From Actinomycetes bacterium (GTDB lineage: Bacteria > Actinomycetota > Acidimicrobiia > Acidimicrobiales > JAMCPL01), in NCBI GenBank assembly GCA_021846515.1, contig JAJZWU010000018.1:1-37649 (forward strand): a DNA stretch of 37,649 nt, in the 5' to 3' direction. The position numbers and the translations under genes were made by a program. Shown here in pieces: positions 1 to 8,600 of this stretch. The notes below the pieces were generated by a model, which saw only the letters and a list, made by a program, of their open reading frames with translations, searched no databases and was not told the DNA's origin. How positions within the stretch are numbered: position 1 is the first letter of the stretch; each line of letters begins with the position of its first letter.

Positions 1-130
1 GTCTCTGTATTTCACGGAATAGGATGTCTTGAATATATGCAGTTAACGTTTGCGAGTGCTTGTGGGCACGCTTGAGTAACTCAAGATGTAATTCGTCAGG
101 CACATTTCGGACCTGAATCATTCTAGTCAT
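1..130 (-). CDS. VapB/FitA-type ribbon-helix-helix antitoxin, N-terminal part (runs off left edge)
   Basis: Reading the minus strand from the ATG at 130 gives 43 residues with no stop before the window edge. They begin MTRMIQVRNVPDELHLELL. The pattern IQVRNVPDE followed by two helices is characteristic of FitA/VapB-like ribbon-helix-helix antitoxins: the short strand (residues 4-8) would contact DNA and the helices dimerise. Such antitoxins neutralise a PIN-domain VapC ribonuclease and repress their own operon with it. The toxin gene would lie beyond the left edge and cannot be seen. No Shine-Dalgarno sequence precedes the ATG. Instead an extended -10 sits 6 nt upstream, implying a leaderless mRNA. 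The family assignment is fairly secure for so short a piece; toxin pairing is inference. Confidence 0.75.
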   Translation of the reverse strand, partial: MTRMIQVRNVPDELHLELLKRAHKHSQTLTAYIQDILFREIQR

Positions 131-136
131 GCTATG

Positions 137-145
137 AGTATACCA
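137..145 (-). promoter_or_regulatory. Extended -10 promoter of the antitoxin gene
   Basis: On the minus strand TGGTATACT reads as TGn plus the -10 hexamer TATACT, followed by exactly 6 nt and then the ATG at 130. Transcription would therefore start on the A of the start codon. No good -35 hexamer is seen at 17-18 nt; that stretch is occupied by the tandem repeats at 147-168. Confidence 0.6.
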
Positions 146-168
146 CATGTGGATTACATGTGGATTAC
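144..168. repeat. Tandem 11-bp repeat and palindrome, probable antitoxin operator
   Basis: ATGTGGATTAC occurs twice head to tail (147-157 and 158-168) and a third copy begins (AT at 169-170). The 8-bp palindrome CACATGTG (144-151) overlaps the first unit. The array covers the expected -35 and spacer region of the antitoxin promoter, the usual position for an autoregulatory toxin-antitoxin operator. The repeat is seen directly; its role is inferred. Confidence 0.5.
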
Positions 169-314
169 ATCTACAAGCTATAAGAGGTTGTTTTTGCTGT
201 TCTTTGGAACGTAGGTTGGAAGCTGCCGAGTAATCTTGTCATTGATGGTTTTTGCAATCTGCTGAGCCAGTCGAAAAATGCTTACCGGCATCGGCACACA
301 CTTGATGAGAGGAG

Positions 315-323
315 TGATAATAT
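315..323 (+). promoter_or_regulatory. Extended -10 promoter of the cobalamin operon
   Basis: TGATAATAT contains TGn and the -10 hexamer TAATAT (318-323). A start 6-7 nt downstream falls at about 329-331, the first bases of the riboswitch P1 stem (329-334). No convincing -35 is present (CACACA at the 17-nt position). The stretch 171-314 holds nothing else I can recognise. Confidence 0.55.
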
Positions 324-328
324 GCAGT

Positions 329-470
329 AGACGGTTAATCGGGAATCCGGTGCAAATCCGGAGCTGTCCCGCAACTGTGAATGGGTAGCTATTTTCATAA
401 GAGCCACTGCCATAAGGTGGGAAGGCTGAAGAGTGCGAAGATCCATGAGCCAGGAGACCGGGCCGTCTGC
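329..470 (+). ncRNA. Adenosylcobalamin (B12) riboswitch
   Basis: The conserved cobalamin-riboswitch blocks appear in order. GGGAATCCGGTGCAAATCCG (341-360) is followed by GAGCTGTCCCGCAACTGT (361-378). GCCACTG (403-409) and GGGAAGGC (419-426) follow, and then the B12 box GAGCCAGGAGACCGG (447-461). The closing P1 stem is AGACGG (329-334) paired with CCGTCT (463-468). The element ends 32 nt before the cobU start, so control of translation initiation is plausible; no U-rich intrinsic terminator follows it. The family represses B12 synthesis and transport genes when adenosylcobalamin is abundant, which fits the operon behind it. Confidence 0.95.
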
Positions 471-502
471 CATTGGCACAGGACGCGTGGACGTGGAGGA
501 GT

Positions 503-1189
503 ATGAAAAGAGTTACAGGAATGGTGATCGGAGGTACCCGATCAGGAAAATCGGAGATCGCCGAAGGCATCTTTACCGATCTGGTGGGAGGGGTAGCCAG
601 TAAGGCCGTGTATGTAGCAACCGGCCCACCGGCAGAGTCAACTCCGCTTACAGAGTATGATCGGGTTTGGGCAGAGCGTATCGCCATTCACAGGGAGAGA
701 AGGCCATCAAGCTGGTCTACGGTAGAGGTAGGGAGTTTGGATGAACTCAGCTTATTACTTACATCGCTGGATACGCCTGTAATCGTGGATTCGCTGACCA
801 TACTTGCGGCACAACTGGAAAACCTCGAAGACATGCACAGCACACAGAACGCTGAGCCCGAATACGCAAACGCACACGCACACGCCGCCAATCCCGTACC
901 AACTCCTGTTTCAGCTTCCGCACCCCTATCCGGCATCGAGCACATTGAGTGGTCAAAGGGTCTGGATAGTCTCAGACGCTCCCTCGCGACAAGGAAGCAG
1001 GCCGAGTTGGTAACTATGTTTGTCGCGGATGAAGTTGGCCTGTCTGTTCACCCTCCGACTCGGGTTGGGGTAGAGTTCCAGGATCGTGCAGGGATACTCA
1101 ATTCTACTGTTGCCGCCCTCTGTGACAACGTATGGTTTGTTGTTGCTGGCTGGGCAATAGAGATGGACAGAGTGGGAAAGTTGAGATGA
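503..1189 (+). CDS. cobU: Adenosylcobinamide kinase / adenosylcobinamide-phosphate guanylyltransferase
   Basis: This bifunctional enzyme phosphorylates adenosylcobinamide and then transfers GMP from GTP to it, activating it for lower-ligand attachment. The P-loop GGTRSGKS lies near residue 10. Further family marks are YVATGPP, IHRERRPSSW (kinase/guanylyltransferase His region), a VDSLT strand, VADEVGLSVHPPTRVGVEF, and a C-terminal VWFVVAG strand. The 228-aa product is longer than the usual 170-190 because of a low-complexity insertion (about residues 115-150, Ala/His/Pro-rich, with AHAHAAN). The ATG at 503 has GGAGGA only 2 nt upstream; the ATG at 521 is the alternative start. It is the first gene after the riboswitch and overlaps cobS by 4 nt. 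Confidence 0.93.
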   Translation: MKRVTGMVIGGTRSGKSEIAEGIFTDLVGGVASKAVYVATGPPAESTPLTEYDRVWAERIAIHRERRPSSWSTVEVGSLDELSLLLTSLDTPVIVDSLTILAAQLENLEDMHSTQNAEPEYANAHAHAANPVPTPVSASAPLSGIEHIEWSKGLDSLRRSLATRKQAELVTMFVADEVGLSVHPPTRVGVEFQDRAGILNSTVAALCDNVWFVVAGWAIEMDRVGKLR

Positions 1190-1971
1190 CCGGCTTATCG
1201 GCTGCCCTGTTGTTCCTCACCGTATTGCCGGATAAGCTCATACCCAGGAAGTTGGCACCTGATGGAAGGTCGGTCAGTTACTCGTCACTGGTCTGGTTCC
1301 CGCTGGTGGGTATAGTCATAGGGCTCATCCTGGGTGCTGTATGGTATGGTACCAATCTTGTCTGGCCGCCCGGTGTTGCTGCCGCAATAGTAGTAGGAGC
1401 AGATCTTGTCTTTACTGGAATGCTGCATATGGATGGTTTGGTCGATAGTGCCGATGGACTGATTCCTCCACTTTCAAAAGAACGGAGGCTGGAAGTAATG
1501 TCAGATCCACATGCCGGAGCGTTTGGGCTGATTACGGTCCTTGCTGTGTTGCTTATCCGCTTCAGTACCCTTATGGAGATTGCACCATCAGTATTGCTGC
1601 TTATCGGTCTTTGGGCGATGTCGCGCGGCTATGCCGCGACAGTGATCAACATATTGCCGTATGCCCGTGAGAGCGGTATAGTATCGCTGTTCAACAGGCA
1701 TGACCATACAGTACTGGAGACTGATCGTCTGGATGTTCGTCGGCTGAGCATAAAGATGATTCCTGGGGTAATTGGCCTGTGCGTTGCATTGGCGACTGTT
1801 ATGTACTGGCATCCTATTGCAGGTTTGGCAGTGGTGATAACATCTACAGCAGTATTTTGCGGGGTAATGTTGTTCGGGTGGGAGAGGATTGATGGTTTCA
1901 CCGGTGATGTGATAGGGGCGGCCATAGTTCTGTCGGAGACAGCCGGGCTCTTGATAGCGGCAATCAGGTAG
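1186..1971 (+). CDS. cobS: Adenosylcobinamide-GDP ribazoletransferase (cobalamin synthase)
   Basis: CobS is an integral membrane enzyme that joins adenosylcobinamide-GDP to alpha-ribazole (or its phosphate), the last assembly step of the nucleotide loop. The 261-aa protein is mostly hydrophobic helices. It carries the signature TGMLHMDGLVDSADGL (about residue 80), where the Asp residues bind metal, and MSDPHAGAFG (about residue 105). The start is an ATG in an ATGA overlap with the cobU stop, indicating translational coupling; longer in-frame starts would run back into cobU. Family assignment is secure. Confidence 0.94.
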   Translation: MTGLSAALLFLTVLPDKLIPRKLAPDGRSVSYSSLVWFPLVGIVIGLILGAVWYGTNLVWPPGVAAAIVVGADLVFTGMLHMDGLVDSADGLIPPLSKERRLEVMSDPHAGAFGLITVLAVLLIRFSTLMEIAPSVLLLIGLWAMSRGYAATVINILPYARESGIVSLFNRHDHTVLETDRLDVRRLSIKMIPGVIGLCVALATVMYWHPIAGLAVVITSTAVFCGVMLFGWERIDGFTGDVIGAAIVLSETAGLLIAAIR

Positions 1972-1981
1972 AAGGACAGTT

Positions 1982-3037
1982 ATGAGGTACTTTCAGGTTC
2001 GGCCATTTTGCAATTCCGAGAGGCGCTTATTGAAGCGCGCTATAGGCTCTTTTTTGGGTTTGACCGCAGCGTTTTTGATGCCTGAATTACCAGACAGCAT
2101 TCACCCGGTAGCCGCATTCGGCAGGTTGATGCAACGATTGGAGCGTAGCATTTACCCTTCTAATGTAGGGCAGGTTAACTCGGATACCGGTCCAACTACC
2201 TCAGCTATCAAGTTAAGCAAATCATCCTCTTGTTCATTGAAATATCGGGGGGTGGCTTACAACCTGGTAGGCATACTCGGTTCTATAGCTTTGGGCTATC
2301 TATTTGAGGAGCTCTCACCATTTGCCTCCACCATCATGTTTCTGGAAGTCACAGCGGCGCCAAAGGCGCTCTACCAGATAGCTGGCGAGATAGGTAATGA
2401 CCTTGTAAATGGCAATGTGGATAGAGCGCGTACAAAAATAAGAGGGCTTGTAAGCAGGGACACAAAATCGCTACAGCCGGATGACATCATTAGGGCATCG
2501 ATAGAATCGGTAGCAGAAAACACGGTTGATGCCATTACGGCGCCACTGTTTTATGCCATTACAGTTGGGCCTGCCGGGGTGCTCGCCTATCGAGCTGTCA
2601 ACACTCTTGATGCAATGGTTGGATACCGCAATGAACGTTATAGGGAGTTTGGGTGGTTCTCTGCAAGATTGGACGATATGGCCAACTGGGTGCCTGCCAG
2701 GATAACAATTATTGCAGTAGCACTTACCCGGCCTGCCATGTCTCTGGACATTCTCCGTCACGCCTACCGGCACGGTGCAGACCACCCATCACCAAATGCC
2801 GGGAGAGTGGAGGCGGCTTTTGCCTATGCCCTTGGTGTAAAGCTGGGAGGCATGAGCTCTTACGATGGAGAGATGACCGAACATCCTGTAGTCGGCAGGG
2901 GAGACGATCCGAACGAGCAAGACATAGAGAGAGCCATCGAGCTGAGCGTTATAGCCAGCATCATAAGTGCGGCTCTGATTGTATCTGTAGCTATGGGATT
3001 TGTGTATTTGCGAGGGTATTTTTGTAATGGCAGTTAA
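1982..3037 (+). CDS. cobD: Adenosylcobinamide-phosphate synthase (CobD/CbiB family)
   Basis: This membrane enzyme attaches (R)-1-aminopropan-2-ol phosphate, or a related amino alcohol, to the propionate side chain of adenosylcobyric acid. Visible family motifs are HPVAAFGRLMQRLE (about residue 41), ESVAENTVDAITAPLFY (about residue 178), AVNTLDAMVGYRNERY, the W-x-P-ARIT loop, and HPSPNAGRVEAAFAYALG. Several hydrophobic segments match the family. At 351 aa it is slightly long, from an N-terminal leader and a Ser/Lys-rich loop at residues 65-85. GAAGGA precedes the ATG, and the gene begins 10 nt after cobS. CobD here follows Pseudomonas naming; the Salmonella equivalent is CbiB. Confidence 0.94.
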   Translation: MRYFQVRPFCNSERRLLKRAIGSFLGLTAAFLMPELPDSIHPVAAFGRLMQRLERSIYPSNVGQVNSDTGPTTSAIKLSKSSSCSLKYRGVAYNLVGILGSIALGYLFEELSPFASTIMFLEVTAAPKALYQIAGEIGNDLVNGNVDRARTKIRGLVSRDTKSLQPDDIIRASIESVAENTVDAITAPLFYAITVGPAGVLAYRAVNTLDAMVGYRNERYREFGWFSARLDDMANWVPARITIIAVALTRPAMSLDILRHAYRHGADHPSPNAGRVEAAFAYALGVKLGGMSSYDGEMTEHPVVGRGDDPNEQDIERAIELSVIASIISAALIVSVAMGFVYLRGYFCNGS

Positions 3038-4019
3038 TTCCCATCTACATGATTATCATTTAGCGGATACAGCTATCTCTATGCTATCTACCGAACACGG
3101 TGGAAATGTATATGAAGTAGCCAGGTTGCTCAGTGTCGATCCATCGTCTATCACCGACCTGTCTGCTACCATGAATCCGTTTGCCCCCGATCTGGGTAAC
3201 CTTGTAAAGCAGGCAGTCGACATGGGATACCATCGCAGGTACCCGGACGAACACGATGCATTAAGAGAACTCGCTGCCTCTGTGGGAGTATCTCCTGATC
3301 GGTTGCTTCTCACCCACGGTGGCTCAGAGGCGATATCTCTTGTCGCCAGGCTGTGTGGTCGCGGCTACTGCGAACATCCGGATTTCTCCTTGTACGAGCG
3401 CTACCTTCCCGAGATAGATTTGAATGGAGTAAAGTTTCGTTCCAATCCACGTAACCCTACAGGCGAGTTGGCGGCAGCTTCGGAGTGTGCAGGTGTGTGG
3501 GATGAGGCGTTTTACCAGATGGCGACCGGAGAGTGGACTAGGGGAGATTTTGACAGTGGCTCCTATGTGGTAGGGTCTCTGACCAAATTGCTGGCCTGCC
3601 CGGGTATCAGGATGGGATACGTAATATGCCCAGATGATAAGTCAGCTCAGTCGCTGGAGCTGGACAGGACGGAGTGGACGTTTGGGGGCATAGAGTGCTA
3701 TATACTAGCCAACGTCCTGGATAGTTGCGATATAGGTAACTGGTCTCGCCTATTGGCAGAGACAACCAGTGATCTGGCTACCCTGGTTGCGTCTTATGGA
3801 CTTACAGTTCATTATAGTGATGCACCATGGGTCTTAGTACGAGGCGTAGGGGACTTGGGACAGAGACTTATTGTACATGGGGTACTGGTAAGAGATTGCG
3901 CCAGCTTTGGCATGCCAGGCACTTATCGTATAGCTGCCTGCCGGGAGAAAGAGATGGACAAGCTAGATGAGGCGCTTTCCAGAGTATTTTCCTATGATGA
4001 CATAGAGGTGATTGGTTGA
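3027..4019 (+). CDS. cobC: L-threonine-O-3-phosphate decarboxylase-like PLP aminotransferase (CobC / Salmonella CobD type)
   Basis: A fold-type I PLP enzyme expected to make (R)-1-aminopropan-2-ol phosphate from L-threonine phosphate, the substrate for the preceding gene product. The N-terminal motif HGGNVYEVARLL and DLSATMNPFAPD, the RYPDEHDALRELA region, NPTGEL, DEAFYQ, the PLP lysine in GSLTKLLACPGIRMGY, and the C-terminal TYRIAACR arginine all match the CobC/CobD group and not plain histidinol-phosphate aminotransferase. The 330-aa protein is shorter than the 360-aa norm. About 30 residues are missing between the THGGSEAI segment and NPTG. The ATG at 3027 has GAGGG 10 nt upstream and lies inside the end of cobD (11-nt overlap). 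Confidence 0.87.
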   Translation: MAVNSHLHDYHLADTAISMLSTEHGGNVYEVARLLSVDPSSITDLSATMNPFAPDLGNLVKQAVDMGYHRRYPDEHDALRELAASVGVSPDRLLLTHGGSEAISLVARLCGRGYCEHPDFSLYERYLPEIDLNGVKFRSNPRNPTGELAAASECAGVWDEAFYQMATGEWTRGDFDSGSYVVGSLTKLLACPGIRMGYVICPDDKSAQSLELDRTEWTFGGIECYILANVLDSCDIGNWSRLLAETTSDLATLVASYGLTVHYSDAPWVLVRGVGDLGQRLIVHGVLVRDCASFGMPGTYRIAACREKEMDKLDEALSRVFSYDDIEVIG

Positions 4020-4032
4020 TGGGAGTGCGCTG

Positions 4033-5628
4033 TTGACCAGGGGCATGATGGTAGTAGGGACATCCAGTAATTCCGGGAAGAGTACGGTGGTTACTGCGCT
4101 ATGTAGGATATTATCGGATTCTGGCATCAAGGTTGCTCCATTCAAATCCCAAAACATGTCACTTGAGTCATACGTTACCGGAAATGGCGAAGAGATTGCA
4201 AGGGCGCAGGCTGCACAGGCATTGGCTGCGCGATGCACGCCAAGAGTAGAGATGAATCCCATATTATTAAAACCTATGGGTGACGAGCTGTGCCAGGTGC
4301 TTTTGTATGGTCACCCAATTGGAATTATGCACTACCGTGAATACCAGCTGCGTCATGAAGAGATGATGGGCCACGCGCTACGAGCGTTTAATGCCCTCTG
4401 TGAAGATTACGATTTTATTGTGTGTGAAGGAGCGGGCAGCCCTGCCGAGATCAACTTGCTCGAACACGATATAGTGAATCTTCCACTTGCAGCGAAGCTG
4501 GATATGCCAGCTCTCCTAGTGGCAGATATAGAGAGAGGAGGTGTCTTTGCCTCCATATACGGTACTTTGGCTGTGTTACCTCTCGAATTGGCCGGCCTTG
4601 TACGGGCTGTAGTGATAAATAAGATGAGGGGTTCTACAGACATTTTGGAGCCCGCCATATCATGGCTTTATAGTGCCACGGGCGTTCCCTGTATAGGTGT
4701 CATACCTCATGTGGATTCGATAGACATGGATGGCGAGGATTCTCTAACCAGGAACTCCTCTTCTATCTCCACCGGTAGGGCAGCTGGCGGCATACAGGTA
4801 AAAGCCATTACGGAGGGAGACATTACCCGTCATGGACTTACCCGTTCCGATCTGCTGGATATAGCAGTTATCGGATTTCCTCACCTGGCAAATGCCACAG
4901 ATATAGATCCGCTCAGGCTGGAACCAGACGTATCTGTAAGGTATGTGTATGATCGTTCGATGTTGGGAGACCCTGATATCGTTATTCTGCCGGGAAGTCG
5001 TAATACGGTGGAAGATATGATGTGGATTCGCTCTAATTATCTGGCTGCAGCACTTACAGAAGCACGAGACAATCCAGACTCCTTTAGTATATTGGGGATA
5101 TGTGCCGGATACCAGATGCTGGGTGAGTCTATAGATGACCGCATAGAGACAGATTACGGCTTGGTAGATGGTCTGGGTATGCTTCCGGTGAGGACGGTAA
5201 TGGCGGAGACAAAGATTCTACGTAGATGTTACAGCGGCAAGTGGGTCGCCTCTGGTGGTTGCCCGATCGAAGGAGCCCAGCCAGCTATAGCTGGGTACGA
5301 GATACATCATGGGCACCTATCGTATAATGATACTAGTACAATTCCGGTAACTCCATGGTTCTTAATCGACACATCGGACGGGTACGAAAGTGAAGGTTGT
5401 ACGGATACGGCAGGTGGAGTGTTTGGTACATCGTTACATGGCTTCCTGGAGGATACCGCTACCAGATCGTCGTTCCTTTCCCTGTGTGCGAGCAGGCGCA
5501 ACAAATACTGGGCGCCATCAATGGTATCGGTAGAGCAGTACCGGCAATTTCGGATAGATAGGTTGGCATCTGCGGTACGTGAATTTGTTGATATGGACGT
5601 CCTGGAAAGTATATGGAGAGACTCTTGA
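4033..5628 (+). CDS. cobQ: Adenosylcobyric acid synthase (glutamine-hydrolysing)
   Basis: CobQ amidates four carboxylates of adenosylcobyrinic acid a,c-diamide using glutamine and ATP. The N-terminal dethiobiotin-synthetase-like ATPase half shows GTSSNSGKST (about residue 9), PFKSQNMSLESYVT, EGAGSPAEINL, DIERGGVFASIYGT and INKMRG. The C-terminal class I-like glutaminase half shows ILPGSRNTVEDM, the nucleophile Cys in GICAGYQMLGE, and a late His in SLHGFLED. At 531 aa it is of normal length. I choose the TTG at 4033 (giving MTRGMMVVGTSS) because GGGAG lies 7 nt upstream. A TTG at 4012 and ATGs at 4045/4048 are alternatives. Confidence 0.93.
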   Translation: MTRGMMVVGTSSNSGKSTVVTALCRILSDSGIKVAPFKSQNMSLESYVTGNGEEIARAQAAQALAARCTPRVEMNPILLKPMGDELCQVLLYGHPIGIMHYREYQLRHEEMMGHALRAFNALCEDYDFIVCEGAGSPAEINLLEHDIVNLPLAAKLDMPALLVADIERGGVFASIYGTLAVLPLELAGLVRAVVINKMRGSTDILEPAISWLYSATGVPCIGVIPHVDSIDMDGEDSLTRNSSSISTGRAAGGIQVKAITEGDITRHGLTRSDLLDIAVIGFPHLANATDIDPLRLEPDVSVRYVYDRSMLGDPDIVILPGSRNTVEDMMWIRSNYLAAALTEARDNPDSFSILGICAGYQMLGESIDDRIETDYGLVDGLGMLPVRTVMAETKILRRCYSGKWVASGGCPIEGAQPAIAGYEIHHGHLSYNDTSTIPVTPWFLIDTSDGYESEGCTDTAGGVFGTSLHGFLEDTATRSSFLSLCASRRNKYWAPSMVSVEQYRQFRIDRLASAVREFVDMDVLESIWRDS

Positions 5629-5645
5629 ATACGGAAAGACGCCCC

Positions 5646-8600
5646 ATGAGTAGCCCTGAAGTCAAGTTGCCCACCGGGACGATTCTGTTTGTCTCCAATG
5701 CCTCTACCGAGTTGCTGGCGCTGCGTATGGCAGTAGAGATGCTACCTGCCGGCATGTCCGTAGTAAAGGGTACTGTACCTGAAGGCGTAATCGATGCAGT
5801 GCATTCTTTCAGCGATATATCATTTATTGTCCTTCGGCTGCTTGGGGGCGTAAAATCCTGGACGGAAGAGTTGACAGCTCTTCATACCCATTGCATGGAG
5901 CATGATATCCCGTTACTTGTTTTCGGTGGTGAAGCTTCTTACGATAGCGCTCTAGAGACTTTTTGCAATGTGGACCCTCTTGTATGTCGCGACTGCTTCG
6001 GCTACCTGGCATACGGTGGTGCGGCCAACCTATCCAACCTTCTGGTAGCTGTCTGGGAGAGATTGCAGGGGAAGACCGTAACAGCCGGACCTCCGGTCAG
6101 CGTACCTATGGTGGGGTACATGGATCTCGATCCTGTATCGAACGATGCTACCGGGGGCTCCGGCGCGGCAGGTAACCAATTAGCCGGAATCGATCCTCCG
6201 AGGGTGGGTATAGTAATCTACAGGGCGCAGAGTATAGTCGGCAATACCGCTTATATATACGAACTGGCCAGAGCGCTTAAAGCATGTGGTTCGCAGCCCG
6301 TGGGTGTATATACGTATTCGCTTCGTACCATGAGTACCATGAGACCTTCTACATGCGACAAAGAAGGAGAAGTTATCGATTATGGCATGGAGACTGTTTC
6401 GTTGCTTGCCGATCAGGATGTAGATGCAGTAGTTGTGACTACCATGTCAGCAGGGCAGTATGACCCACAAACAGAATCGTATGATGCATATCCACTCTGC
6501 CGACTTAATGTTCCAATCCTGCAGGGGATATGTTCTATGTCCACGAGAGAGGAGTTCGAAAGCTCATCTCTTGGCCTGCAGCCATTGGACGCGGCAGTGT
6601 CAGTTGCAATGCCTGAGGTAGATGGCCGTATCACGACTGTACCTTTTTCGTTCAAGGAAGTTATAGATGAAGACGATATTGTTGGTACCGCGTTGACTGC
6701 ATATCGCTGTATTCCGGATAGAGTGGAAAGAGTAGCTTCTATTGCGCACAATATGGCCAAGCTGGGCAAGCTGAGCTCTGCTGAGAGACGGGTAGCTATA
6801 GTACTCTCCGCTTACCCCACCCGTCTGAGCAGGATCGGCAATGCAGTCGGTCTCGATACTCCTGCCTCTGTTGTCAAATTGATGAAAGCGATGTCCCATT
6901 ATGGATACTCGCTGACAGGTATCCCACATTCTGGTGATGACCTGATGCATCAGCTTGCAGCATCACTGAGTATGTGTCCCAATGAATACAGCGAATACGC
7001 TACAGGATTGGAACTATCTGGATCGTATCCAGTCTCTTTGGACGACCCTCTGGAATATCCGGCCGATAACGTGAGAGAGTCGCTTGGCGGCCCTGGACTA
7101 TACATATCCAAATGGAGTATGGATGTCCAGTTCTATATGTCTATCTTCAGCTCCCTCGATCCAGAGTTACAGCATCAGATGATCGATAAATGGGGAGATC
7201 CGCGGCCACCGTCAGGATGCTTTGAATTTCCTGGTCTTGATTTTGGCAATGTCATAGTAACCATACAGCCGCCGAGAGGTTTTGGAGATGATCCTGTATC
7301 TATATACCATTCACCAGATCTGCCGCCCACACATCACTACCTCGCTTTCTATCGCTGGCTGGAAACAGTTTGGAATGCGGACGCTATTATACACATGGGC
7401 AAGCATGGCACACTGGAATGGCTGCCCGGTAAGGGCGCCGGATTATCTGCGAGATGCTACCCCGATGCAGTTTTGGGATCAGTCCCACTTATCTATCCAT
7501 TTATAGTAAACGACCCAGGCGAGGGGATACAGGCAAAACGGCGTAGTCATGCAATTATCGTAGACCATATGGTGCCACCACTGACCGATGCCGAGCTTTA
7601 TGGAGACATGGCGCAATTGGAATCGTTGCTGGACGAGTATGCAAAGAACCAGTTACTCGACCCGGCGAAGTTGTCGCAGATTCGTGAAGAGATTACCAAC
7701 CTTGTCATTTCTGGGCAGATACATCGTGATATCGAATTAGATGAGAACGACATTGTCGGCACAGATTCCAGGGGTTTCGATGAGATTATTCCTGCCATAG
7801 ACGGGTATCTCTGTGAAATAAAAGACGCGCAGATTAGAGGTGGACTTCATATCCTCGGTGAGGCGCTTACGGATGATGCCGAGATAGACATGATTATGGC
7901 TATTACACGCCTGCCGCAGGGTAACATACCATCACTTAATGATGCAATCATGAGAGCCCTGATTAAGGGGGAGGCAGAGCCGGGAATTGGGAGAGATGCC
8001 AGAGATAGGGCAAAAGAGTTTGCCCGCAAATTACTGTCTGTCATGCAATCCAACGAGTGGAGGATAGATAGCGGTTTGCTGGCGGTAAAAGCAATGGACG
8101 ATTCTGCGGATAGCTTTGTCGATGAAGTTGACCAATACGCACTGTTAGAGCAGGTAGCCAGAGATGAAGAGGTGCGTGTAGCTCTGGACTGGATCGCGAC
8201 CAGGCTTGTACCCAATCTCAGAGCAACCAGCGGAGAGATTGACGCCGTACTGAGAGCGCTGGATGGCCAATTCATAATGCCCGGCCCGTCTGGTGCACCC
8301 AGTAGAGGTATGGCTAATGTTTTACCTACCGGGCGCAACTTTTACTCATGTGACCCAAGAGCTATACCGTCAAAGTATTCATATAATACCGGATACATGC
8401 TGGCGCAATCTCTGATAGACCGCTACAGGAAAGAAGAGGGGAGGTATCCCACCAGCGTAGCAATTGTAGTATGGGGAACTGCGGTAATGCGTACCAGTGG
8501 AGACGACATAGCAGAAGCTCTTGCTTTGATTGGCGTTCGCCCGCGATGGGACACCGAGTCGGGTAGGATAATCGACCTTGAAGTGATACCACTTGAAGAA

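Noticed and set aside
178-687. Long minus-strand open frame across the riboswitch and the cobU start
   Set aside because: It covers the conserved riboswitch on the opposite strand and the CobU P-loop region, shows no recognisable domain, and has no sensible start signal.
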